Assembly: GCF_040712315.1 (NCBI RefSeq)
Contig: NC_134015.1
Location: 18,105,614-18,169,613 of the forward strand
Direction: 5' to 3'
Origin: Castanea sativa
Lineage: Eukaryota > Streptophyta > Magnoliopsida > Fagales > Fagaceae
Length of the DNA stretch: 64,000 nt
Shown here in pieces: positions 12,245-21,699 of this stretch. The notes under the pieces are model-generated. The model was not told the origin of the DNA and did no database searches. It saw only the letters and a list, made by a program, of their open reading frames with translations. Positions within the stretch are counted from its first letter, which is position 1. Each line of letters opens with the position of its first letter. Both the position numbers and the translations under genes were made by a program.

Positions 12245-12899
12245 CTGGGTCTCCCCATTCGACTGGGTAGTGAGGATCGTCAGACCAGTTTCCTAAGGCG
12301 ATGAGAAAGTTGTCTTTTATGCCTTTGTTGGACTTGGGAAGACAAGATATGAGTCTAACAATGCTAGACCTGGATTTAAGGTAGTATCCTACACTTTTAA
12401 GTTTATGGCACTCGTACATGTAAACAACGTTGTGCCATGTGAGGTTCAGACCCATTTGCTCGTTTAAAGCATCGACACAACCTAAGACCCTAAATACATT
12501 TAGCGTGCACTGATCTGGGCATAACCTATGGTTGCGTAGGTATTCGCTGGTTACATTTTTCATGGGGAGGGTCATCCCACCTTCCAGGAAGGCGATGATG
12601 GGAATGATAACTTCTCCCTCTCTTCTAGCGTTACCTATAGCTTTTACTGAGCAATATCTTAAGCCTACGTCTTGGGGAATCTGATATTTGGCCCGAAAAC
12701 CCTCCATACCGGCGTCGGTATCTATTAAACACTTAAATCTACCTATTTGGTGGGAATGCGAATGAAAGTTTAGAGAAGGGAAGGGGTCTAGATGGTGGCC
12801 GAGGACAGAAGCCGAGAAGAAATGAGTAAAGGAAGTTGAAAACTTACGGGAAATAATTAGGCGATTCTTCTCGAGCTTCTTGAGAGGAAAGATAGTGAT

Positions 12900-13230
12900 T
12901 AACTCTTAAATGTGATTGATTTCTGAAAAAATGGATGGAGATACGGATTCTTAGGTGTTTGGCGTGTGGGAGGCGGCCTCGAATCAGAATTATCTCGCCT
13001 AATTTTTTAAGACAAACCTGGACCGTTGGATGCGTATCTCATCGTTGAACATGGGGGACAAGATGTAACTTGCAGTCATAAATGCGAGTGTTTCAGGTTT
13101 CGAAGCATCAGAGGTGGTTTTAAAGGAACGAAAGGACCTCTACACGTGTGGCGGTTTGCAAAGTGTGTGGAAGGTGCGCTGTTGGTTCAAAACTCTATTT
13201 CTCTCCTCGGATGGGAGGGAAAAATGAAGT
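12900..13230. other. Internal 3' region upstream of the antisense gene
   Basis: Lies between the 5' side of the antisense gene and the polypurine tract. It contains no coding frame I can support. If the antisense gene was transcribed, its promoter should lie here or in the 3' LTR read backwards; I see no clear TATA box on the minus strand. Confidence 0.4.
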
Positions 13231-13243
13231 TTTGAGGGGCTAT
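13231..13243 (+). other. Polypurine tract of the Tat element
   Basis: TTTGAGGGGCTAT lies immediately before the 3' LTR, the position from which plus-strand DNA synthesis starts. A second purine-rich run (GGGAGGGAAAAATGAAG) lies just upstream at 13213-13229. Confidence 0.75.
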
Positions 13244-14011
13244 TGTGGGGCAAAAAAAATACTTAAAGACATGTTTGGGCCTTGGGGCTGGTTAGTTGGT
13301 ATAAGTTTGTTCAATTAGAGTCTTCTAGGCTCACAGGTCAGTCCGCACTATAATGGTTCGAGGAGTTGTCCGAGGTGGAGTATCTCCTCGGACAAGCCCA
13401 GTAAAGGCCATGGGACTTGCTAAAGGGTTTAGAGATAGAATTCTGGAAGATCTGTTGGGTAAAGGCGTGATCCAAGCACCCGTTAGAAGCAGGAATGTGT
13501 GAGAAATATCTGAGGAAAAAGCTGCTACCACCGCATTAAAGACCCTACATCTACCTCTCTGGCCGCATTAATGGAGAAATGACCTTTAAACAGTAGTATT
13601 CAGCCTTCTAGCTATGATTTGAAGACTTTAAGAATGTGGTGGATGAGACAAGTATCTAGGAGGAAGGTCTGTGTTACACGTGGATGAAATAGGGAAGAAG
13701 AAGAAGGATATAAGAAGACGAGAGATGAAAGAAGAGAGAAGACTTTTTTTTTTTTGGAAGCTAAAACAAAATTGTAATATTTTGCTTAGAGAAAGAAAGA
13801 CTATACAAATTGTCTTTGGCTTACGTCTGAGGAGGGTTTTTTTGTCATATTCATATATTACTTGCATACTGCGGCATTCTAGCCTGTTTATCAACTTTCC
13901 AATATCCCTAACCTAGGTTTCAAATCCATACTCTACAAATTTCATTGTATAAGGCTCTTTGGGCCTGAGCCCATCACTCGTTTGGGTCCGGGTACAAATT
14001 GTGCACTTACA
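13244..14011 (+). repeat. 3' LTR of the Tat element
   Basis: 768 bp, matching the 5' LTR end to end, beginning TGTGGGGC and ending CTTACA, and followed by the ACAAC target duplication at 14012-14016. Confidence 0.95.
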
Positions 14012-16730
14012 ACAACCAAAATAAAAAAGCAAATTGAAAGCTACAAATGTGCCCAAACCATAAACAAAAATATATAAATTTAATGTCAATTGAAAAAAAT
14101 AACCAATTCATGGCTACTAAAAAATTTACAAACTGATGGAGTAAAAATGCGATTAGTGTTACTTAAAAAATATAATGAATAAATGTTTGAAATTATTTTT
14201 TGTGATTGGTGACATGCCATTTTGTAAAACATAAGTAGTAAAATTTGTAGTATCTCTACCATTATTCAATAATAAAATACTGCGACAAGTATCATAAATA
14301 GTGAAAATAGTGTAAATAATGATATTAAAAAAAAAGTAAAATAGGTGCAACACGTAGGACAAGACAAAAGCTACTTATAAGAATAGTGAAATAGGTGGAA
14401 AGCTGATATGGTTTGGTGTTTGGGAACTTTTTTTTTTTTTCTTTCTTTTTCCTATGTCAGAGTCACTTTCAACCAAGTAGAAGTCCTTTTTTTTTTCCTC
14501 CATGTTAGTAAGTAATTACTTTAGACTACATATGCTAGAAAATTTTAGGAAGAGTTAGGGGGGGGGGGGGGCCCCCCGGTGCCCCCCACCTTCCCCCCTC
14601 ACCTGCACCTGCCCCCCTCACCCCCCTCTGGCTCCACTCCTGTGTGTAACAATAGATATTATCCACTTTGGGTTCTAGACCCTCATGGTTTTATTCTCCT
14701 CCTAAGGTCGCTAAACATTAAAGGGAGATCGTTTCTTATAAGCACATCTCTATATGCTTCCCCAAGCAATGTGGGAATCTAGGATTGCTTCTCCCTTTGA
14801 CCCTTCACAACATGTGTTATTTAAAATTATGTTCTATTTTTATAATTTTTATGTAATGGAACATATAATATATTGCATTAATTCAAAAATAATACATTGT
14901 AATATATACACGAAAAACGTAATTTAATAAAAAGATTTAAATTACATAATTATAATATATTTTTTATATAAAATTATAAATGAAGATGTTATTAAAAGGA
15001 AATTTGTTTTTAACTATACCATAATCAATTGATTAGTTTGAACATGTAAAAGAATATTAAAAAAAAAGTATATTCCTATCCCGTGGAACACATGTAACAT
15101 GTTACATTAAATTTAAATTATTACATAAGTTTAGACTTGTAGTAGTTTTTTTTTTAAATTTTATTTCCAAATATAAGTATAATGCTTATATTATCGAAAC
15201 TTGAATTTTAAGGTAATTGTGAATATTTATCATTTGTAGTGCTTTTTTAGAACCCATGTCTCTATTTTTTTTTTGTTGAGATTCCATATCTTTAATTTTC
15301 TTTTTTGAGATACCGTATCTCTATTTCTAATATTTATTTTGTTTGCATTTTTTGCGCTCAAAACTAAAGAGTTTTGCTCAAATAGAATAAAATTTCATAC
15401 CTTTCAACCCCAAAAATTAAGAGATTTTTTTTAAGCTCTAAATTGAAAAGATAACCTATAAAAATAATTAATTTAAGACTTAATTAGTCCAAAATGGACT
15501 GAATTATATTGAAATGGACTGAATTTGACTGAAAATGAACCGAAATGAACCAAATTGAAATGCTGTGCTAATATTGTGGCTTAACATAAGCATAACAATA
15601 ATAAATACTAAGTTATAGTTTTTAGATATTATATTGATCTTCCTCAACAAAAAAGAAAAAGATATTATGTTGATTTATTGCAGTTTTCTTTTGGAATACT
15701 TTTCTTATCATTGATTCTAACGAGTATTCTTTGGCAAGCAGAGACATAAACAATGTGATTTGAGTTGAAGTAAACGTTAAACCTAACTGCTTGTGAAAGC
15801 ATTGCACTTCCGCTTTTAAATATGCATTGGCTCCATGACCCAATTGGAGTTAACACTTAGCAGTACCTTTCTCTTGGACCAAAATATTCAGAAGTAAGCC
15901 CTCTAGTATTGGTCCAAAGCTTTAATTAATTCCTCTTCTCCCAGGAATAGTAGAACAGATTCCAGGGAAAGTTATTCTTTCCTGAGACCATTAGATTCTC
16001 TAGATTTTTGGGGTTAAAACAATAAACTTAAAGGTCCAGCTTGATACATAATCATTATGGGTTTAGAATATCAAGCATAAGCTTGGTTCGTATGAAGTTT
16101 ATTAATAGTGGGATAAGCTTTGTCTGGTGTAGTTCATGTAGAATTATCCGATACAAAAGGGAAACCAAAACTACAAATCCTCTTTTTTGAACTCCTAAAG
16201 TTGAACATGTTTGATGTTATGGACGCCACTGCCATATTCTTCCAATGATGATGCTGATGAGCTACTGAGTTTTATTACGTTTGCGAGTACCCACATCAGT
16301 GCACTGTGCACGCCTGTTGCTCCCCAAATTACATACATCACGATGAAATTTTTTAGTCTAGTTTTCATTGTTGGATATGTAAAACCATATATAATTGTGC
16401 CAAAGCCGAGGCAGTAAAGAAGTATAGAGCTGGGGTAGGTTTTAACTTTCTATATATGACGTCTTCAAATGTCATAGTATCACATGAGAGAGCTCAAAGG
16501 GGAGCAGATGAACAGCACTAAGTAAAGCACAACCAATATTCCATAAGTAATAAAAAAAAAAATGATTACTAGTGGTTTACGGAAGGTAAGAGAAATTTGA
16601 TTTAGATGATTTAAAAAAAAAAAATACTCCTTAAAGTTGGTATTTAATGTTTTTCCTCATTACTTTTTTTTTGAGAATGACCCTTATTACCTATTAAACT
16701 ATGATCCTCTATAGTTATAGGGATTTTTCT
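14012..16730. other. AT-rich spacer, no gene seen
   Basis: No supportable coding frame. It contains T-runs near 14430 and 14490, and a G12C6-type homopolymer block followed by C-rich sequence at about 14561-14640. A small poly(A) insertion (15639-15659) is listed separately. Positions 14090-14390 resemble a degenerate miniature element (motif AATTTACAAACTGATG) but I could not find ends. Confidence 0.5.
15624..15674 (+). mobile_element. Poly(A) micro-insertion with 15-bp flanking repeat
   Basis: The 21-bp insert CTTCCTCAACAAAAAAGAAA+A (15639-15659) is flanked by AGATATTATATTGAT (15624-15638) and AGATATTATGTTGAT (15660-15674), 14 of 15 identical. A short unique head plus an A-rich tail between direct repeats is the footprint expected of an extremely 5'-truncated retroposon. 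Confidence 0.6.
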
Positions 16731-16734
16731 ATTA

Positions 16735-16915
16735 TGAAGTTTCTAAAATTCTATCCATCCAATTTGAAATGAGTGGATTGAGTTTTGTCACATTATTTAC
16801 ATTTAAAATAAATGTTAACCTTTGTCATTTTGGTATCTATTAATTATTGATGATGTAAAAAAATTCTAATCCACTCATTTCATATTGGATGGATAAAATT
16901 TAATTTAGAAACTCT
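16735..16915. mobile_element. Foldback miniature element
   Basis: The left arm from about 16736 (AGTTTCTAAAATTCTATCCA, continuing through ATGAGTGGATT) pairs with the right arm ending near 16915 (starting AATCCACTCATTTCA and ending TTTAGAAACTC). Arms are about 45 bp with a few mismatches. No target duplication identified. Confidence 0.6.
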
Positions 16916-16994
16916 TACCTAAAGTAAAAACTACTCATTCGCTAAAGTCACTCTAAAAAGGATTAAGCCTCTAAAGCTCTTAGGTAGCTCTAAT

Positions 16995-17590
16995 AGTAAA
17001 ATTCTTAAATCTTATCAATTTATTTTGAAATGACTAGAGATTTTACTTGTCATCATCATTTAAAAAAAAATATTAATCATCACTATTTAGAGCATCCACA
17101 TCAGTATGTGTAAAGTTTTTCTATTTTACACATCTAAAACTTACTTTTCTATTTTACACACCTATTTTTATAAAACATCCACATCAGTTTGTCTATTATA
17201 CATATTTATTCAAATAAAATATTCATTTTTTTAACATTGTGAACAGTAACCGTGAGAGTGAGGTGAGAAAGGAAATGAGAAAAAGAGAGCGAGGAGAGAG
17301 AAAAAAAAGAATAAAAAAATTATTTACACTGTGAACAGTAACCGTGTATATATGCACGGTTACTGTTCATTTACAAAATTATTGTATATATTTAGACATT
17401 TTTACAAAGACAGATGTGGGGGTTTTTGGGTTAGAATGTGCAAAATTGAGCACTTTTTATTTTATTTTATTTTAGAAGACTATCCATGAGCTGGTGTAGA
17501 TGCTCTTATATAAATTATTGAAAATATGATAAAATCTAATCCACTTATTTTAAAATAAATGGATAATATTTTAGAAATTTTATACTAAGG
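16995..17590. mobile_element. Second foldback element, split by a Tourist-like element
   Basis: Left part 16997-17045 (TAAAATTCTTAAATCTTATC with TTATTTTGAAATGACTAGAG) and right part about 17521-17580 (ATAAAATCTAATCCACTTAT with TTTAAAATAAATGGATAATA) are a diverged inverted pair of the same family as 16735-16915. The element at 17090-17505 lies between the arms, so it inserted into an existing element. Confidence 0.5.
17090..17505. mobile_element. Tourist-like (PIF/Harbinger-type) miniature element
   Basis: 416 bp. Terminal inverted repeats GAGCATCCACATCAG and GAGCATCTACACCAG (right end reversed), 13 of 15 identical, flanked by TTA at 17087-17089 and 17506-17508. TTA/TAA duplication is the hallmark of PIF/Harbinger elements. 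Inside, GTGAACAGTAACCGTG and CACGGTTACTGTTCA form a secondary stem. No transposase; non-autonomous. Confidence 0.85.
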
Positions 17591-17696
17591 ATTCTAATAA
17601 TAATCCCTCTAAAAACTAACCATTAGAGACATAAAGTTGCTTCAGATGTCTGTCTTCTTGATGTGATTTGTTCCGGTTCTTGCGTAAAGGGAATGG

Positions 17697-17808
17697 CTTG
17701 TGTCCAGTGGCAGTTGCCACTAGACACGTCAGGATACAGACACATGTCTAAGAGTGAACACGTGTCTGCAATCCAACGTGTCCAATGACAACTGCCACTG
17801 GACACAAG
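17697..17808. repeat. Long hairpin, 33-bp arms
   Basis: 17697-17729 pairs with 17776-17808 (30 of 33 positions). The loop contains a nested CAGACAC/GTGTCTG stem. The core CTTGTGTCCAGTGGCAGTTG is GC-richer than its surroundings. Could be a small foldback element or, less likely, a transcribed small-RNA precursor. Confidence 0.75.
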
Positions 17809-17829
17809 TCGCACCTTTGCGTAAATTTC

Positions 17830-18840
17830 ATTTGCTTACCCCAAAAAAGAGAAAAGTCTTTTATCTAATCCCAAGGGTCGTGGCTTGACATATGGTGTGT
17901 CCCAGATCAATGTTATCGAGCAGCCAGTCTTAGTGCAGCATCATTGTCAAGTCATTTAGAATAAGAGTCACTTTCTTAAGCCATCATAAGTTTGTCTTCA
18001 AGAAAATTTAGCTTACAGATTACATGCACTAAAACTAGAATATAAAGTAGTAATTTAATTAATGGATAAACCAGAAGGCATGCCATGTTGACTACCAGTT
18101 TGTGCGTTCATTCAGACATGGATTTTTCACTTCTGAGTTGTGTCCCACATTATGTCTTTAGTGCCTGCTAAAAGCCAAAGTAAACATGGACTAAAATGAG
18201 CAAAAGTAAAGCTTTTTTGGAAGATTTATTTATTTAATTTTTTATAACAACCATTCCTACTTTCAAACTTTATAGTGCTTTGTGGTAAATTAAAGTTCTT
18301 TGTCTTGAAACAAATTTCTTGAAAAATTGTTAGTGTTAGGTGTAAAAGAAAATCTTGTTTGGTGGAAACCATGATATGTGGGGAGTTTTGTGTGTGTTTG
18401 TACAAGATCCATTATATTTCTATAGCTTTAGGAGCACGGCGTTACCATTATGATCTTTTTAGGTTTTTTGAATCATTGTTATAAGCACTAAAATTTTTTT
18501 TGATGGGGTTCAGATTTTGGTTCTCATTTGTTCATCCTCAATGAGCTCGTACATGTTTCCAAATCTAATTGAATAGTAAAACATCATAAAAGTTAATGTT
18601 TTTATACTCTTGTAAGTCTTCAAACTATTATAACAAAGTTCTTTATTTTTGCCACAAAGTATGTCTCTGATAGGAACTCAAACTCACAATATGAGTTTTG
18701 TAAATATTGGCATTTTAGAAAATTCTAGCCGTTATAATTAAAAAATTTGTGGCATATATTATGGTCACTCATTTCTATTTTTCCTTTAATTTTACATAGT
18801 GTCAAAATGTTGACTTAAAAAATCATGCCTATAATATGAC
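17830..18840. other. AT-rich spacer, no gene seen
   Basis: No supportable coding frame, terminal repeats or RNA gene recognised in this stretch. Confidence 0.5.
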
Positions 18841-18849
18841 TCAAGAAAA

Positions 18850-19345
18850 AGCACTAGCTACATCTATACTATACCCTAAAAGGACTAATTGAGTCATAAT
18901 TGAGGTTCTTTGCAGTTGCTTATAACTTCCAAATTGAACTAGTACACGCCCGATGTGGGACTTAACACACACTCATAGAACACACACTTAACTAATTAAT
19001 TCAATTCAATATCCAAAAAATCCAAGGCATCACGATTTCTTTCACTTAAATCTCTAACATCCTTTTTAGGGTTCATGTTGTGGGGTAGTGTTTCCGAGAT
19101 GACATGGGGTTATCAAGATGGCTCTAATACTATTTGTAATGATTGAAAGAAAAATGCTAGTCACATCTACGCTATAATATTCTAAACTGACTAATTTAGA
19201 AACAATCTAAGCTTGTTATAGTTGTTTATAAATCCTAGATCAACACAGTATTCGTTTGACATGGGATTTAACACACCCATATAACACACACATAACACAC
19301 ACTCAATTAATTCAATTCAATATCCAATCAATTTGGGACATCACA
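18850..19345. repeat. Two tandem copies of a dispersed repeat (family also at 50540-51520)
   Basis: Copy 1 (about 18850-19140) and copy 2 (about 19141-19345) share the order: GCACTAGCTACATCTAT-like start, a block ending in TGTGGGACTTAACACAC, and AATTCAATTCAATATCC. The same ordered motifs occur at 50540-50830, 50830-50940 and 51380-51520. The family is non-coding and I do not recognise it; an old LTR or non-autonomous element is possible. Confidence 0.6.
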
Positions 19346-19710
19346 ATGCCACCAAAGCCTAATATAAATCGGATCACATGCGTACATTGACGAATGGAAG
19401 TGAATACTTTCAAAATATGTGAGTTTAACTTAAAATAAAAGTTTTAAATTTTTTTTTTAACTTTAGCATTAAAGAGGTTTTAGTTAACACCACACCAATG
19501 TCACTTCAATCACATCATTTATCAGAGGCATGCTTCGTTTAACCTGTCTCAACAATAAACTATTTCATGTGTGTGTGTGACACCACATGAGAAGAGCCTA
19601 ATCTCATGTGAGACTTAATTAAGCACGATACATGCCCTTATAACGTCAAACAGAATCTAAATACAGTTAACCACACAATTCAAGACGCGCATGCGCGTGT
19701 ATGCGCGCAC
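19346..19710. other. AT-rich spacer, no gene seen
   Basis: Non-coding. No inverted or direct repeats with clear ends recognised. Confidence 0.45.
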
Positions 19711-19730
19711 CCACACACACACACACATAC

Positions 19731-19761
<31 letters not shown>
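19711..19761. repeat. CA/GA compound microsatellite
   Basis: An (AC)n tract followed by CATACATA and an (AG)n tract of about 14 units. Confidence 0.9.
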
Positions 19762-19763
<2 letters not shown>

Positions 19764-20153
19764 CTGCAGCCATTGTTGATAAGGCAGAGAAATGTGATTC
19801 GGCTATGGTTGGAATTAAGAACGGGAAACCTTGATTACAACGATGTTGTTGAGTTTAGGTTAATTTTGGATCCAATTTAATTCGCCCCAATCCCTTGAGA
19901 GTTGAGATGCGGAATATCGTTTATAGTCTAAATTTTTTGATGAACATCGTTTATATTCTAAATTTAAAGATTAAAGAAATGGACGTGAATCAAAACTTAG
20001 TTTAGTTGGATCAGCACTTGGAATATTAATCGATATGACCTAAATTTTGTTAGGGACCACCCGTACTTTGTAAATATATTTATATATATTTCTGAGAATC
20101 CCCTACTTTGTAAATAAAATCCAATCACTTTGCACCAATTAATAAAAGAAACC

Positions 20154-20259
20154 TTAATTTGCATGCTTGATCTATTATTTAAACAATAGGATACATTTAA
20201 ATAAATAAATATTTAAATATATCCTATTGTTTAAATAATAGATCAAGCATGCAAATTAA
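20154..20259. repeat. Near-perfect 50-bp hairpin with 6-nt loop
   Basis: Arms 20154-20203 and 20210-20259 are complementary at 49 of 50 positions. The left arm starts TTAATTTGCATGCTTGATCT. The motif AATAGGATACATT recurs just downstream at about 20295. Such a tight stem could form a cruciform or, if transcribed, a small-RNA precursor; it may also be a tiny foldback element. Confidence 0.9.
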
Positions 20260-20462
20260 AAAAAAAGGGATACATTCCCATAAAAAAAAAAACAATAGGA
20301 TACATTCAACCATTGCCACTGCTGTCTGTTTACCGATTTGTGTGTCCATAAGTTTAAACAGGATTATATTACAGTGTTCTAGAAGCGATGGATCAAATTT
20401 TGGGTAATGATATCACCGATGTTTAAAGGATTCAAAAGAATAGAGAATTCACTTGCACAACA

Positions 20463-20497
20463 GCCCCCCCCCCCCCCCCCCCCCCCCCTTTTTTTAT
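20463..20497. repeat. Long C homopolymer followed by T run
   Basis: About 26 consecutive C then seven T. Homopolymers this long are prone to length errors in sequencing, so the exact count is uncertain. Confidence 0.85.
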
Positions 20498-20603
20498 TTT
20501 TTATTATTTGTTAAGATTGTAAATTGTATTTGGAGCAACAATGGCTGTGCCACATGCAACCCTGGGTATTCAACAACCTGACTTACAAAAAGATATATAC
20601 TTG

Positions 20604-20606
<3 letters not shown>

Positions 20607-20645
<39 letters not shown>

Positions 20646-21092
20646 TAATTATAAATTAACTTGTTTTGTCTACCCAACAAAAAGTTATTTAATACCCTAA
20701 CTTAAGAATATCACACCTTTGGATTTAGCAAAAATAAAGTAATGTTACCTCCATAACAGCAAGTTATAAGTTTAAGTTTACAAGAATATCCAGTAAAACC
20801 CTGAGTTGGATTCACCTTTTCATTTTGTCAGCCTCCACCACGAGTTTTTTATAAGTTATAAGTTTGAAAATAGCTTTTCAAACCTCCCACCTATCCAACG
20901 AGCTGCGTGACCAAAGTCTTAACCATCCCTTTGTTTTTATTTATTTATCTTTAAAGAAAGCATTCATTAACCAAAAAAAAAAAAAAAAAACTTAACAATG
21001 CAAATTTTTTATATTAAAGTAGAAAAAATGCATTTAATCTATATATATATATAGTTTTAATTCTTATATATATATATATATATATATATATA
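20607..21092. repeat. AT microsatellites
   Basis: (AT)n tracts at about 20609-20637 and 21066-21092, with an 18-A run near 20974-20991 between them. No coding content. Confidence 0.85.
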
Positions 21093-21287
21093 GCATTTAT
21101 TTATTTATTTATTTTCTTCTATAGTATTTGGTAATTTATTTGGTTAGCCTTATACTCTTCAATGCTTTTGTTTTTGATGAATGATATTATTATATGGTAA
21201 TCTTTTATTTATTAAATTGAAATAAAAATATATTATATTTTCATATATGTTTTCAAGTATTTTGTTGTTGTTACTTAATTTTAAAAA

Positions 21288-21684
21288 TAATGTTTTTCTC
21301 TAAACTAGTTTAAAGAGAAATCCTTCAAATTCCTCATATATTTTTTTATTCGATGTAAAATTTTAAAATCTAACCGTTGAATTGCATATTTTTTTTGTTC
21401 TTAACATATATGTCAAATTTCATTTAAATCAGATGTTATGTACTATTTAATCGATAAAATTATTTTTTCTGCTTTATAAAACCACAAAAACTTGAAATTT
21501 AAATATTTGATTGATAGCATAACTATTGATCTTTGATCTTTTTAATGAAATTTTGCAAGGATGGAGAATATAATAAGAACATACAATCCAATTGTTAGAT
21601 TTTCAAAATTCACATCCAATAAAAGATATAAGAGGAGTTTGAAGGGTTTTTCTCCAAACTCTACTTTGGAAAAAAACCTTTTCC
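21288..21684. mobile_element. Foldback miniature element, possible Mutator-like
   Basis: The left arm (AGAGAAATCCTTCAAATTCC, then AAATCTAACCGTTGAATTG) pairs with the right arm read backwards (GAGAAAAACCCTTCAAACTC, AAATCTAACAATTGGATTG). Arms are about 90 bp with mismatches. The 12-mer TAATTTTAAAAA occurs directly outside both ends, at 21276-21287 and 21685-21696, and may be the target duplication, though AT-rich 12-mers are weak evidence. Confidence 0.6.
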
Positions 21685-21699
21685 TAATTTTAAAAAACT

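Larger units (their letters stand above)
10138..12845 (-). pseudogene. Antisense, intron-containing accessory gene of the Tat element (aORF-like)
   Basis: Three exon blocks read on the minus strand. Exon A (about 12845/12707 down to 12245) encodes a globular segment with GEVIIPIIAFLEGG, MTLPMKNVTSEYL and VRLISCLPKSNKG, resembling the plant putative gypsy-type transposon domain (PF04195-like, from memory). Exon B (12097-11096) is charged, with a PPPPPP tract, a KKKRK-type basic patch and a run of about ten glutamines near 11390. Exon C (10965-10138) is a long Lys/Glu/Gln coiled coil ending in a Pro/Thr/Ser-rich tail. Donor and acceptor sites and reading phases agree across both introns. Stops near 11700, 11521 and 10818 and a frameshift near 11965 inactivate it. 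The 5' end is unclear: the ATG at 12707 is internal to a longer open frame, and a GTAAGT donor near 12843 hints at a further upstream exon. Function unknown; possibly DNA or RNA binding scaffold. Confidence 0.8.
2655..14011 (+). mobile_element. Complete but decayed Tat-lineage Ty3/gypsy LTR retrotransposon
   Basis: An 11.36-kb element with two LTRs beginning TGTGGGG and ending CTTACA. It is bounded by a perfect 5-bp target duplication, ACAAC, at 2650-2654 and 14012-14016. Internal order is 5' LTR, primer site, gag, protease, reverse transcriptase, RNase H, second (archaeal-type) RNase H, integrase, 151-bp tandem repeats, an antisense intron-containing gene, polypurine tract, 3' LTR. The integrase-last order marks Ty3/gypsy; the DQGSGA protease site, second RNase H, long 3' region with tandem repeats and antisense gene point to the Tat clade. 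By eye the LTRs differ at roughly 6-7% of positions, mostly transitions, so the insertion is not recent. At least ten stops and several frameshifts inactivate the sense gene. Confidence 0.95.

Noticed and set aside
15250..15335. Another micro-insertion between GAGATTCCATATCT and GAGATACCGTATCT
   Set aside because: Repeats match at only about 13 of 16, the tract between is T-rich without a clear head, and a third partial copy suggests simple tandem duplication.
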